From NCBI GenBank assembly GCA_009829735.1, contig CM020620.1, forward strand, positions 21,550,020 to 21,614,019: a stretch of 64,000 nt of DNA. The letters are read 5' to 3'. This stretch comes from Pyropia yezoensis. Lineage: Eukaryota; Rhodophyta; Bangiophyceae; Bangiales; Bangiaceae. Shown piece by piece: positions 1 through 11,328 of this stretch (its first letter is position 1; the number at the start of each line of letters is the position of its first letter). The notes under the pieces are model-generated. The model did no database searches. It was given only the letters and a program-made list of their open reading frames with translations, and was not told the DNA's origin. Position numbers and translations under genes: made by a program.

Positions 1-881
1 AGAATGCATAGTGGAGAGTCAACCATTCGTCGAAGAACGGCTGCCGGAACGAAACACCACACCTTGGTGAAGTGCCACCCAGCCCACCTCATCCTCTCGC
101 ACAGCGCCCAAAGGCCACCACCCTCGCCCGGGGCACCTCCCAAAGGCTCACTACCCGCCACACCCGGGGTTGGCGAGGTCAAATAGGGGTGGGCCCGGCG
201 CAGGGGGCGTCATTTGACGTCTCGGGGGAGGGGCGGTCCCCCCATGAGTGTGACTCTACCACCTGTGGCGGATGTACGGTCCTCTGCATCTCGGAGGCTT
301 TTCAACCCTCATAGTACATCTGCAGACGCTTCCCCAGGGCATATCAGAGATGTCTGAGAATGCCCGGGGTAACGGCGACAGGAATGGAGTTATTGAAGGG
401 GGAAGGGCTGGCACCTTTAGACCCCGGAGGGGGGGCGGTTGAAGGGGGGGGCGTCAAGGCGACGGGAGGGGGGGGAGGGGTGGAAATGTCGTGCAAGGGG
501 TTCGGTAGATTCAATCGCGGGGACACGCTCATGCGCAAAATCCGGGTGGCCGCGTCACCGGGGCTGCTCCAGACCGTCCCTCACAGCCTCTGTGGCCTGC
601 GGTGAAAATTGGGGTCATGAAAAAACCCCAATTTTCTTCTCAGCCACTCACAGGGCTGCACGTTTCTTTGAGACGGTTGGTGTGAAGAATCCCAGGCTGC
701 ACACCTTAACTAGGCATGCCAATGAGGCAACAATTTTCTTTGTGCACAATAAGTCGACTAGAGGTTTTGGATCAAATCGGGCAATGATTTCTGCTTACCG
801 ACTGTACACAAACAAGTTCCGAAGGACTCTCGGCTGGTCAGGTCAAATAATTTCGAGAACATCATATTCTTGGTTGCTGAA
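1..881. other. Left flank without a recognisable gene
   Basis: No ORF here has a recognisable domain, and the longer frames are GC-rich shadows. The stretch holds G and C homopolymer runs near 420-480. A perfect hairpin lies at 604-636, with 12-bp arms (604-615 and 625-636) and a 9-nt loop. I see nothing else I can support. Confidence 0.5.
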
Positions 882-1240
882 TGTAGAGGGTTTTTGTCGA
901 TCCGTTTGGTGGATATCTCGTGGATATCTCGTGGACATTTTGCGTTCCAGCAACGCTGGCAGCGGATCGGAAAACTCCTGCGCCCAGCTTGTTTTAGTCG
1001 ATTTGTTTTTGATGGAGTTTGCGGTTGTGGGTTTTCATTCCAATACAGTACTCGTTGGGTTGCCCCATATGTCACCGCCCAGTCTTCGTCCTCGCCCTCG
1101 TCTCCGCCCTCGCCCTCGTCCCCGCCCTCGGGCCCTCCCTCGTCCCCCTGCCCCAGTCTCCGTTTCGGTCCCGTCTCGCTTGAGCGGCCCGTTCTTGTCC
1201 TCGAAAGCAACCGGTTCTTCTGTAGGTAACAGCGATCCCA
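758..1240 (-). pseudogene. SANT/Myb-like ORF, C-terminal part (interrupted)
   Basis: This continues the split minus-strand ORF whose N-terminal part lies at 38476-38940. After a short putative helix (WDRCYLQKNR) the frame becomes a low-complexity Gly/Asp/Glu-rich acidic linker, then a basic tail, with the stop near 758. Frame continuity across the 37-kb insertion after collapsing the CAG duplication is the main support. The tail could equally be non-coding. Confidence 0.3.
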
Positions 1241-1277
1241 CAGCCCTAAGGGAACAAAACCGCGACAAAACCGCGAT

Positions 1278-1815
1278 GTCTGGCGTGTGGCACCCCGGAA
1301 CCGCGATCCACAAGCGCCCATCAGCGGATCACAGGGTCCTGGCAGCTGAGAAGACGTACAAGAGATTCTGATTGGCCCTCCAGAGAGTTCCAGGCTTTGC
1401 TGTCAGAATCATCCAGCTGATTCCAGAAACACGCAAGAATTCTCTGGAAGCATCCAATCAAAACTCGTGGAATCAAAAGACGGTGGTATTCTGCAGCGGC
1501 GCTGCGCACGACGGCTTGGGAGACATCCAGCTGGGCAGCGCCTGCACTCGCATGGGTATAAAGAACGACCCGGTGACGGCCAATGATGTGTTTCTTCGGA
1601 GGCACACTCGTCACCGCGTCTGAGCGCAGCACACTGGGTCACGGTGGGCAGCTCGTCGTGACCTCCTCGCGCCGCAGTTGCCCGCTTCTTTGCACCCCGC
1701 CACCCCCCCCTAGCCCGCCTCCCCCCCCTCTCTCTCCCCCTCGACACCCCTCCCTCTCTTTCCCCATCAACCCCCCTCCTCCCTCTTCTGCGAGAACGGC
1801 AATTCTCCCCCCCAA
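1278..1815. other. 5' subterminal and untranslated region of the CACTA-like element
   Basis: This lies between the left inverted repeat and the transposase ATG. It contains a short GAACCGCGATCC motif near 1300 related to the terminal repeat, and a long pyrimidine-rich tract (about 1690-1800). No other gene is seen. The promoter of the transposase presumably lies here, but I cannot point to a defined box. Confidence 0.4.
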
Positions 1816-4131
1816 ATGGCCAACCTAAGGGCTTGCTACTGTGCCTTGTGCAGCGGGGGGGTACAGGGTGGCTTCTCCTCTGTGCCTGAGAGGACCTGGT
1901 TTCAGCACCGCCAGAGAGCCAGAGGTCGCCTCCCCCGGCAGCGGACGCACGAGACGACAAGTGCTGCCCCCGCGGCGGCGTCCGCCGCGCGAGTGCGCCC
2001 GGCTGTGCCCGCTGCCTCAGCCTCAGATAGCGGAGCTGGGGCTGCAGATGCCAGTAAAGGACTGGACGAGCAAGACGACGAACCTTCCCCCGCACCAGTG
2101 CCCCCTCTGCCACCACCAGCCCCACCTACACTGCGGCCGAACGGCGTCTACGTCTCTAAAAATGTTTTCGAGGAGAATATTGATGACTACGTCACGTACA
2201 GCTTTGTAGTACAACACTGCTTGTCTCGGGAAGCTACGGACGACTACCTGCTCCAGAGACGCTTTTCGGGTACCTGTCGGACGCCTCATACATTGAACGC
2301 TATGGTCGCGGCAAGCGTCAACCTACATACCCAGCAGGTTGAGTGCTGCCGAAACGGCTGTGTCGCGTTCACCGCTGGCCGAATGGCTCTCACCGCTTGC
2401 GACGTTTGCGAAGCACCGCGGTACCGCGCAGACGGGAAACCCGCCAAGCAGGTGACGTACTGGCATTTATTGCCATGGCTGCAAATGATGCTGGCAGACC
2501 CTGTCATCGAGCAGGCCATGGTTGCCTCAATGAAGGAGGCCAGGCAAGCGGCGGAAGAAGGCCTTCCCAAGGATCTTCGTGATTGGTACGACGGGAGAGT
2601 CTTCCGAGAGTTGTACGCCGAAGGCTACGTCAGCTCCGACACGTGCGTCGCACTCAGCATTTCAACGGACGGTTTTCAAGCCTGGAAGCAGCGCGGCTTT
2701 GAAGGTTGGCCAATTATTGCCACTGTTTTAAGCCTCGACCCGAGCTCAAGAGTCCAAATTGTATCCCAACTTGTTTTGGGATTTACACCTGGACCCCGAC
2801 AAGCGGTCAACTTGGAGTCCTTTCTTCATCCTATCGCTGAGGAGCTGAACGTCCTAGCTGCGGGAGTCAGCGGCGTGACCGTCGCCGGCTTGGAGCAGCC
2901 CCAGGATGTGCAAGCCCTCGTGCTCCAGTTCACTACCGACATGCCTGCCGGCGATAAGCTGCTGAACGCCATCGGGAACAATGGGGAGTACCCCGGAAGG
3001 TTTCGCGTTTTTGGCGGAGTCCGCGCTCATAAACGGTACTGGTTCCCTCCCTACGATCCCCCATATGATGTCACTAACCCCCCCCCTCCTAAGCGTTGGC
3101 GGCTTGATGTCTATGGGAGCTCTACCCCGCGGCGCACGGCTGCCAGCGTAGCTGCCAGCGTTGCCAGGGTAGAGGGCGCCCGTCAAGCTCGGCAGAGCAA
3201 GACAGCCGTGCTCGCTTTGGCACAGAAGGAAGGCTTCAAGGGCTTCTCTCTGTTCTTCTCTCCCAGCCCTGGGGACAAGGCCAGGTACCCAGCGCTGAAA
3301 TACCTGTGGGATATTGGTCCGGACCTGCTTCCGTACGACACCATGCACCTTCTTTTGAGCAACGTTGTCCACCGTCTCTGGGAACTGTTTGCTGGCGAGA
3401 ACGACAAGCTGGGAGACGACCAACCCTGTGTCATTCCCAAGCCGCTTCGGCAAGCCATCGGCCAAGAAATCGAGGATGGCCGGCCAACCGTCCCCTTGAG
3501 TCAAGCTCGCGCATTGCGGGATCTTGAGATTCACTCGAGCTCGTACAAAGCAGTTAATTGGATGTACTTCCTACTGTCAGTCGGAGAAGTCGTCCTGGCT
3601 GACCGGAATCCTGAACAATTTTTTAAACTGTTCATGGAACTTTGCCGCGCCGGCCGACTACTTTTCAAGCCGAGTGCGTTGACGGAGGACGAGCTGCAGG
3701 CGGCGGACAAGCACATGAAAAGGTTCTGCGACGCGTACTACACACACGTCTTTGCCGGGAAGGTGGAACGGCTCAGGCTGTGTCGGCCTACCATCGTAGC
3801 TTTGCTGGACGTGACAGCCAACTTGCGCTCCTGCGGGCCGGCGTGGTCGTATTGGCAGTTTCCCGCTGAGCGCCTCATTGGCACCCTCACGCGTCTGATC
3901 CAGCCTCGGCGCTTCCCCTACGCGGCTCTGACGTCGGCGGTGTCGGCCAAGTACTCAGCTGAGCAAGTGACGAGCTTTGCGGAGACGCACACTGCGGAGA
4001 AGTGGGCGGAGGCTACCGGGAAACCACTCCGTCGCCAAAATGTGGACCCAGCTGGCACGTTTTCGCTGTCGAAAGATCCAATCTTACATCTTCTTCCTCC
4101 GTGCAAGAAGTCGGCTGAGCTGGTTGGCCCG
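1816..4131 (+). pseudogene. Tnp2-like transposase, N-terminal 772 codons (split by element A)
   Basis: This is a DDE transposase of the CACTA/EnSpm-Plavaka (TNP2) type. The N-terminus has a CYCALC...RTWFQHR zinc-finger-like motif (about residues 7-32), then a Pro/Ala-rich linker. The catalytic region shows STDGFQAW (first Asp), DTMHLLLSNVVHRLW and FPAERLIGTL (the Glu motif), spaced as in fungal TNP2 proteins. ATG at 1816 is the first Met after the pyrimidine tract. The frame is open to 4131, where chromovirus A is inserted, and the C-terminus resumes in frame at 26622. The uninterrupted product would be about 937 aa with no other premature stop, so the insertion alone appears to have inactivated it. 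Confidence 0.8.
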
Positions 4132-4494
4132 TGTAGCACAATAGGAATCCGTCGCACGTCCACTCTCAGGGAACACTCACCAAGGGGGATCGGCACCAAC
4201 GTCACCGGGAGGCCAAGGTTGCTGTCCTTGGAGCGCAAGCCACGGGACCAAGATGGGAGCCCAAATGGGAGGGGTTTGTTGTTCTACCTCGGCCGGCGGT
4301 GGATTCGCCGCCGGCCCCCACGTTATAAACCCTCGGAGACACTATTAACTACCCTCCACCCCAAGATGCAAGTCCCTCTGGTCATACGTAACTTATAGAT
4401 ACCGTGACCAGTACGGACTATCAACTTGAAAGCCAAGGATTAGAAGTAGCCCCCCTAACATTAGGGTCACAATACGGCCAACCATATTGCTACA
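4132..4494 (-). repeat. 3' LTR of element A
   Basis: This is a 363-bp LTR starting TGTAGCA and ending TGCTACA on the plus strand, so its ends are themselves inverted repeats. It differs from 26254-26616 at 5 positions by eye (98.6% identity), more than the LTR pairs of C and B. A C-rich stretch at 4495-4508 is, on the minus strand, the polypurine tract that precedes a 3' LTR, which fixes the orientation. Confidence 0.9.
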
Positions 4495-5141
4495 TATCCC
4501 CCCCTTAGATTCGGCCCGTCCTCGGGTCGAGTTGCATTCTGGTTACCGAATGTAAGTGGGTCGCGTGACCGTTTACCAGTCGGGTGGGGCTTTGCGCCCC
4601 GTCGCGACAGACACCCCTTTTCGAGGTTGCCTGAGGGGGGTGCCCCCCTTTGTGTGGTACACACACGATCCGTTTTCCGGACCGTTAAATTCCCGATGCG
4701 GGTTTCTGTTCACGACCCCCCTTTCCGAGGGGTGGGCAAGCGGATCCGCCACCAGGTGTCTGGTGGTAGGGGAGCCCCTCTCGTGAGACGATTGAGTGGG
4801 TGGCGGGGTTGCCCGCGTTGCGTGGGGGCGGTTGGGGGTGACCCCCCTGGTTACCCCGTGTGGAGGGGGCGTGGCTCCGGTCCAGGTGCCTGGGTGGAGC
4901 GCCCCCGTAGCTCGGCTGGCGCGGGTCGTCCCGCGCTGCCGTATCGCTCGTGCTGAACTGTGTGGTTATAAGCGCGGGTGCCCGCGCTTCCCTGGCTCGT
5001 CCTGCGCGAGCGTTCCTTGTACCGGGTCGAGCCGGCCTCGGCTTTTCTGCACGGGGCGCCCCTGCTACCCCGGTCATCATGTCGGACCCCTAGGTACCCG
5101 GAGGCGAGGACGACCTCCTGCTTGAGGAGGAGGAGGAGGTG
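4495..5141. other. Polypurine tract and leader of the antisense ORF in element A
   Basis: 4495-4508 is the polypurine tract of element A read on minus. The rest holds no recognisable gene. Seen from the plus strand it is the leader of the antisense ORF. An upstream ATG at 5079 is closed by TAG after four codons, which leaves 5142 as the first useful start. A promoter for the antisense ORF would have to lie here or in the 3' LTR. Confidence 0.5.
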
Positions 5142-7382
5142 ATGGTGGACGACGTTCCCGTCTCTGCCACCGCCGCCGAGTGTTTCTTGGCGAGCTCGTC
5201 CGAAGACGAGGGCGACCGGGTGACCGTTCGCGTGGCTCCGGACGGTGCTCCGGGCGGTTTGTCGTCCGTGTGCAGCGGCACGACGGCTCCGTCGGGTGGC
5301 GGGCAACCGCGGGTAGCTGCTGCGTCTACCCCTACTCCTCCGGCGGCCCGGATGGCTCCTGTCGCCGGTGCCGGCGCGGCTCAACCTCAAGACGGCGTTG
5401 CCGGCGTGTCGGGCGGTTATGGTGGCACCCCGACCGGGACGGCGGGTCAAGACGGCGCGGGTGCCCGCCCGGGTGGTTCATCCGCGGCTGCGGGTCACGG
5501 GTCTACCCCTGCTGCCCCCGAGGTGCCCCCGTCGGGCTCGGGTGGCGGCGTTGCTCTGCCCGCGGTGCCGCGGGCGTCTGGTGGTCAAGGTGGGTCTCCA
5601 CCGATGGCAGTGGACTCCGGTAGTTACTCCGGGCGGGCGCCCGCCCTTCTTCTTCCTCCTCGGCCCCGTGCACCTCCGGCACCGGTCCATCTGCCGGTGG
5701 GGCTTCCCCCGGCGCCCCCGATTCTTCCTGGTCCTGCCCGGGTTGCCCCGTTGGGTGGCGGCGTCGCCGTGGCGGCGGGTCAACCCGCCATGTCGATGTC
5801 CGACTTGGTGGCTCGGGTTCGCGGCCTGGCTGTGCAAGAGTCAATGGAGTCCGATGGGCGGATGCGGGTGGACTTCCACCTGCCCCATCCCCGTGGAGAG
5901 TCCTCCCGGCGCGTCAAGGTGGACCCGAGTTGGGAGCGGGAGTTAGTGCGGCTGGTCAACCAGCCGAACGCGGTGCGGGTGGAACACCATTGGATCCTGA
6001 GTCAGCCGGACGACCGGCATGCGCAGCTCTGGCGCACCCGGGTGGGACGGGGTGAGGTCTACCTCGACCCCGCCTTCGGGGTATGCGACCTGATTGCCCC
6101 CGCGTTGCCGCGGGAGGTTGACTACCCGGCTAGTGCACGGGGGATTGCGGCGGCGGCGGAGCCGGTTGCGTTTGGGGAGACGGTGGGCGATACCGGTCGG
6201 TATCCCGACTTCGGTTATTACCCGGGGGTATCCCCGTATCTGTCGTTGACGGCTCCCTACCCGCCTATGGCGGGTTTGAAGTCGGCGTCGAGCTGGCGAC
6301 GTAACCATGGTGTCATGGCGGATGCGTTCCGCACCGATATAACGTGTGCGTTGCAGACCGGCAACGGTCGTGCGCCGGTATACACTCCCGTGCGCCCGCC
6401 GCTATGGCAGGAGGGGTGGGAACCCGCCCCTTCTTTCCGGTTTGACACCGGCTCCTGTCTCCGATACTTCGGGAGTGTGTTGGCCTCCCGACCGGTCCAC
6501 CCGTTGCAGGGTACCTTCACCCTTGAGGTTACCCTCGGGCAGGCTTCCTCCTTGCTGTCCGTCCGCCGGCAGGGGCGCCTGTTTCATCTTCCGACGGGTG
6601 TCCGTCGGCACATCGCGCAGTTGGGCGTGGACCTGATAGCCGCCAAGACCGGGTTGGCCCGGAAGTTCGAGGCCCTGCTGGCTGTTCACGATGCCGTGAA
6701 CTGGGCCGGGGTGTTGTCCCTTCCCCCGTACCGGGATCCGCAGGCTGGGGCTTCCCCCTTGCCTCGTCACTCGTTACGTATCCGGCGTACTCAGCCGGGT
6801 GAGCCCAATTGCCATGGGTGGGCGTCCACCGAGGCTGTTGCTGACCTGGGTATTCCCATGGTTATCCGTGACCCTCTTCAGGTCCTTGCCCCGTGGTTTG
6901 GTAACCCAATACCGGCGGCGGTTGGCCGTAGTCCCCGAGAGTGGGGCTCTGCGGGTGGGGAGCGTGAGGTGTCCCGTCGTCGGGCGGAGCCCCGCCGGGG
7001 TTACGGTGGAGCCCCTTCGGTGGGGTCCTACCGGGCCTCATATCAGGCGCCACCGGCTCCGGTGGTGGCCGTGTCGGCTCCTCTGGCTCCTCTGGCTGCG
7101 CCAGTGTCCCCTCCCGCCCCTGTCATACAAGACGGGAGTCCCCGTCTCTGGTATGAGGGCGTTGACGCCCTTGTTGCCCGTGCAATGCGGGAGGATCTCT
7201 TTGTTAGCTGGGGGGATATCCCCCGAGGTGCTGCGCTAGTTGGGTCAGCGCGTTGCTTCGGTGGCGTGCTGGACCGCCTCCAGAAAGCTCTGGAGGACGT
7301 GGAGGCTGGCCGCAGCACCCTCGTTCAGCTATGCACCGAGGTAACTCGGGTGATTGACCGCCGTGACATCGCCGACCGGTAG
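5142..7382 (+). CDS. Antisense ORF of chromovirus A (746 aa, unknown function)
   Basis: This large intact ORF lies opposite to gag-pol, between pol and the 3' LTR. The first third is Ser/Gly/Pro/Ala-rich and probably disordered (about residues 1-210). The middle (about 215-560) is better ordered and contains LRYFGSVLASRPVH (Phe at residue 443) and RRQGRLFHLP (His at 482). These align with FGSV (residue 234) and RRGMLWHLP (275) of the antisense ORF in element C and with RLWFLP of that in element B. A Pro/Ala linker precedes a C-terminal helical segment near VDALVARAMRED. I see no signal peptide, membrane segment or zinc knuckle, so an envelope role is unlikely. The frame has no stop, whereas gag and pol of the same element are broken. 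I do not recognise the family. Confidence 0.75.
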   Translation: MVDDVPVSATAAECFLASSSEDEGDRVTVRVAPDGAPGGLSSVCSGTTAPSGGGQPRVAAASTPTPPAARMAPVAGAGAAQPQDGVAGVSGGYGGTPTGTAGQDGAGARPGGSSAAAGHGSTPAAPEVPPSGSGGGVALPAVPRASGGQGGSPPMAVDSGSYSGRAPALLLPPRPRAPPAPVHLPVGLPPAPPILPGPARVAPLGGGVAVAAGQPAMSMSDLVARVRGLAVQESMESDGRMRVDFHLPHPRGESSRRVKVDPSWERELVRLVNQPNAVRVEHHWILSQPDDRHAQLWRTRVGRGEVYLDPAFGVCDLIAPALPREVDYPASARGIAAAAEPVAFGETVGDTGRYPDFGYYPGVSPYLSLTAPYPPMAGLKSASSWRRNHGVMADAFRTDITCALQTGNGRAPVYTPVRPPLWQEGWEPAPSFRFDTGSCLRYFGSVLASRPVHPLQGTFTLEVTLGQASSLLSVRRQGRLFHLPTGVRRHIAQLGVDLIAAKTGLARKFEALLAVHDAVNWAGVLSLPPYRDPQAGASPLPRHSLRIRRTQPGEPNCHGWASTEAVADLGIPMVIRDPLQVLAPWFGNPIPAAVGRSPREWGSAGGEREVSRRRAEPRRGYGGAPSVGSYRASYQAPPAPVVAVSAPLAPLAAPVSPPAPVIQDGSPRLWYEGVDALVARAMREDLFVSWGDIPRGAALVGSARCFGGVLDRLQKALEDVEAGRSTLVQLCTEVTRVIDRRDIADR

Positions 7383-7923
7383 AGCACGGAGGCATACGCG
7401 CTTTCGCGTGAGTGGCCTCCCTCGGGCAGTGGGTCTACCCACTGAGGAGTGTTATTGTTTGTACGGGAGAGGGACCCGGTGGCCCTTATGGTGGCCGGGT
7501 AGTAGTGAGTATAAACTCATCCCCTTTGGGGGCATTGCTTGCCTCTGTTTGCTGCCCTGGGGAGTACCCCTTCTGGCTCAGTGGTGCCTTGCCTCCCGTC
7601 CAACTTCTTCCGGTTGGTTCTTGCTTGGGGAGGTCATCCTCCCTTACTTTGTGTCTTGGCTTGGGGAGGTCATCCTCCCTTGTAAGCTCCCTAGTTACTT
7701 CGATATCATCGGAGTTAGCCTTTAACTTTAAGTTAACTTATTGAGGTTCAGGATTTACTTAGTTACCTAAGCTTGGCTCTACTTCGTTACCTAAGCTTGG
7801 TTCGACTTAGAAACCTAAGTCTGATTTGACTTAGAAACCTAAGTCTGCCGTAACCATGTGACACCCTACTTAGTAGGTATCAGCCTCACGCCCCAACAGC
7901 CGAAGTCGGTGTCGGTTGGGTTG
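7383..7923. other. Spacer between convergent antisense ORF and pol of element A
   Basis: This 541-bp intercistronic region contains two copies of a GGGGAGGTCATCCTCCCTT hairpin near 7627 and 7665 and the four-unit palindromic array at 7757-7852. No coding potential is seen. Both flanking ORFs end toward it, so it is a natural place for 3' processing signals of two convergent transcripts. Confidence 0.55.
7757..7852. repeat. Four tandem 24-bp units, each a CTTAG...CTAAG palindrome
   Basis: The units start at 7757, 7781, 7805 and 7829. Units 1, 3 and 4 contain CTTAG, three to four bases, then CTAAG, a small hairpin; unit 2 has CTTCG in the left arm. Units 1-2 share GTTACCTAAGCTTGG and units 3-4 share AAACCTAAGTCTG, so the array looks like a duplicated pair. 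It lies between two convergent ORFs. Confidence 0.85.
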
Positions 7924-10519
7924 TTACAGTAGGCGTCGTCGCCTCATGTAAGGCATGAGGAGTTGGCGGGGTATATTTGCCGCCTGTTCCCAGGTGGGTG
8001 AGTCGTATCCGACCCACATAACCTTGACGTACCAGGGTCCTGGTAAGTCCGGGTCGGTGTGTCCGACCACGCTCTCTACTTGGTATGGAATCCCATCCGG
8101 TCCCACCGGGTCATCTGACCGGTGGGTTGTAAGAGCTTCATGTAGCAACCCGGCCGGTACCGGCTGAGGCTGTTCCGGCTTCGGAGCAGGTGTCACATCA
8201 TTGATGTTGATGCGTTGTATCTCCGTATCGGAGAGCAGCATGACAGAGTGATCATCTCTGTGTAAGATCTGGTACGGTCCCTTGACCGGTTGCATAAGCT
8301 TGTTCCCTCGGAACTTCTGGTGTCTGATATAGACCCAGTCACCTGTTACCAGGGTTGCGTTGCGCACCCGTAGCCGGTCGTCGAAGTTCTTCTTGTATCG
8401 AAGTTGTGTTCTGTCAAGGGCACCCTTGAGCTTAGGAATCATCCACGATAGCTTGGCCAACCAAGCTAGGTGGATACGTTCGGCCGGTCGGCCTTTCGGT
8501 GTATCATACCGAGTGCACCTGCCTGGTGGCAGCGTCAGGTTACCGACGCCTAGTGGCATGACCCACTCCAGCGGAGCGATGTTCGTGCTCCGATGTGGCC
8601 TGGCATTGTATGCCAGGGTGAGTACGGACAGAAGCCTGTCCCAAGTGTTTGTGTGCTCGGCCACGTAGCATTGTAGCATCTTGACGATGGTGCGGTTGAA
8701 CCGCTCCACCTGCCCGTTGGTTTGCGGGTGGTAGTCGGATGCCCGACGTGGTTCGATGCCGAACATGCCCAGGACCTTAGTGCAGAACGCTGACGTAAGG
8801 TTTGCTCCGTTGTCGGAGAGTAGTTGCTTCATGACTCCGTATGCACTGATCCAGTGGTCAACCACTGCGTTCATGATGGTGTATGCCGTATCATTCGGGA
8901 TGGCTGCCGCTCGTGACAGCTTAGTGAAGCGGTCAGACATGACCAGGATGTACCTGTTCCCTTCTTCCGTTACCGGAAGTGGCTCGAGTATGTCGATAGC
9001 GACTTGCTCGTTGGGCCCATCGGGTGGGAACAGTTTCATGGCAGACGCCTGCCTATGTAGACTCATGCGGTTACGTGCACAGGGGTGGCATCCCCTTACG
9101 TGGTCGACCACGTCGACAGCCATTGCTGGCCAGTAGAAGAACCTTCGCATTGCTGCGAACATACGTGAACCCCCCGGGTGTCCGGCTGTAGGGTTCTCGT
9201 GTTCTCGTTCCATGACGGCTTGCCGTAAGGACACGGGAACCACGACTTGATGTCGACCATCGGCGGGTGCCCGCCGGTATATGAGTCCGTCTTCATTCTC
9301 CGAGAAGATGCCGGCCGTGCCGGCCAGGAGGTTAGCGCGGTGGCGTCTACAGTCGTCGTCATTGGCTTGTGCCTCGCGGAAGTCCGCGAGGGTCAGTGGG
9401 CATGCTCGGTGTGCCATGGTATGGTCAACCATACCTTGGGTAGCGTTACCCACCATGCAGACCGGTACCACCAGGATGTCCTCGTCCACCGGGCGGGTAT
9501 CCCCGCTCGGGGTGTCGAGTCGAGACAATGCGTCTCCGAGATGGTGGGTTGACCCAGCCTTATACACGGTACGGTAGTCGTGCTCGGCCATCTTTAGCCT
9601 CCATCGGGCTAGCCTCCCATGGCTATCGGAATCCTTGTCACCAAGGTTGAGGAGCCATCGTAGGGGTTCGTGGTCGGACCTCACGATGAACCTGGAGCCC
9701 TCCAGGTATGGACGGAGCAGTTGCACTGCCCATATAACCCCGAGGCACTCACGCTCGGTGGCACTATAGTTACGCTCAGCCGGGTTGAGTGTCCGGCTGA
9801 AGTATCCTACCGGACGTAGGTCCGGGATAACGTTATCGGTACCGATCAACGTCTCTCCCTGTAGCAGGGTGCATCCCACTTGGGTGTCGCACGCATCGAC
9901 ATCGATGACGAAGGTACCCCGTCGGTGCGGTAACGCAAGGACGGGTGGGGATAGTAGGGCTCGCTTCAGCGACTCGAATGCCTCCTCTTCGCTAGGCGAA
10001 GGGGGTTGGAGTACCTTGGGCAGGGTACTGCTCGTAAGAAGTCGGTTTAGCTATCCGAGCGAAGTCCTTGACGAACCGTCGGTATACATTGCACATTCCC
10101 AGGAAGCTCTTGAGCTGTGTCTGGGTGTTAGGGAACCGGGCATCCCGGAGTGCCCGGGTATTGGCTTCGAGTACCCCTAGTTTACCAGGGGTTATCTGGT
10201 GGCCCAGATACTCGACCGTCTGTTGGAAGAAGGCGCACTTCTTCAGACGCAGGGTTACCCCGGCGTTCCGCAAGAGGGTGAGTACCTCGTCAACATGTTG
10301 CACATGGTCATCCATGTTACGCGAGAAGACGATGACGTCATCGAGGTACACTAGGCAGTTACGCCACTTCACCCCCGACAGTATAATGTCGATAGCCCGC
10401 TGGAATGTAGCAGGGGCGTTGGACAATCCGAAGGGCATCCTTAGGAACTCGTACACTCCACTGTGACAGACGAATGCCGTCTTGGAGATATCTTCGTCCG
10501 CCACCGGGATCTGCCAGTA
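7924..10519 (-). pseudogene. Pol of element A, C-terminal part (RT to chromodomain), frameshifted
   Basis: Reading from 10519 down, this continues the RT from YWQIPVADED, with VYLDDVIVFS as catalytic motif. After a frameshift near 10041-10046 it goes on to RNase H, integrase (zinc-binding region, AIDILEPLP, LSDNGAN and the Glu in NGQVERFN) and a C-terminal chromodomain (WYVKVMWVGYDSPTWEQA) just before the stop at 7924. The frame break replaces a few codons after AKP and splits the region into two reading frames. The N-terminal half of pol is 12 kb away, at 22277-23850, because of the nested insertions. Confidence 0.85.
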
Positions 10520-10547
10520 TCCGGTGTAGCAGAAGTCACCTTGAAAT

Positions 10548-11119
10548 TGTAGCATCCCTGGCCCCGACTTGGCGCCGACCCGGGACTGCAACCAGAGGGC
10601 ACCAGGTGCCAGAACACGCCCGCCGTGTGGCGATGGTTGGCGGCCGTGGCCCGTGCCCGGCACTGGGATGCGGTGGACTACGCTATCCACACGCGAGAGA
10701 GGGATTTCTGATGTGTTTTTGCATATTTGTGAGGGACTTGATTTGAGAGAATTTGAGTGTGAGATTAGTGAGTGGGAATAGAATTAGTAGTGATAGTGGC
10801 CCCCGACCTGACGAGGTTAGACTCGGGTCGGGGCCACTCGGGGTTATGGGGGGGCTACCGGGCCAACGTGCCGGGGTTCCCCCAGATGCACGTTAAGAGG
10901 GACAGCGAGGCGCCCTCGGCCCGCGCCCTCAGGGAAAAAGACAACTGCGCGTTTGCTTTCCTCTTCCCCGTGTGCACTACCGTGCGTATCTGTTTGCCCT
11001 GCAAGCAGGCACGTGAGGCAACAGGCATACCATTCTCGTAGTTCCCCTTTCTGCGTTACCTGTCCCTTTCCCCCGAGGGATATTGACACGTGTCTGAGAG
11101 GATCGAGTTTTATACCACA
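10548..11119 (+). repeat. 5' LTR of element B
   Basis: 572 bp, starting TGTAGCATCC and ending ATACCACA. It contains an 8-bp-arm hairpin, CCCCGACC...GGTCGGGG, near 10800-10833. It is identical to 21504-22075 as far as I can read. Confidence 0.92.
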
Positions 11120-11122
11120 TAT

Positions 11123-11140
11123 TTGGTGGAGCAGCAGGGG
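11123..11140 (+). promoter_or_regulatory. Primer-binding site of element B
   Basis: TTGGTGGAGCAGCAGGGG, three bases after the LTR, is identical to the sites in A and C. It predicts a primer tRNA with acceptor 3' strand CTGCTCC. It does not match the initiator-Met type site (TGGTATCAGAGC) used by many chromoviruses. Confidence 0.85.
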
Positions 11141-11328
11141 ATTGGAGTGTTTGAGAAGAGACATTTGGGAGCAGCGGTTGCGTTGTTCCTATTCTGTCTT
11201 TTTCTGTGGTTTGGGAATTATTTGCACCCGTTCACGGGAATCCCATTCCTGGCTCTCCAACCCCTCTCTTGTGGTCTTGCGATCTTTGGACACGCAGGTA
11301 ACTGGACTGTGGCTGTCAAGAGACCAAC

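Noticed and set aside
439..1371. 310-codon plus-strand ORF in the left flank
   Set aside because: It runs through the TIR and target duplication of the CACTA-like element and contains only low-complexity Arg/Pro sequence.
7757..7852. CRISPR-like array
   Set aside because: Four 24-bp units directly abutting, with no spacers, in a eukaryotic retrotransposon.
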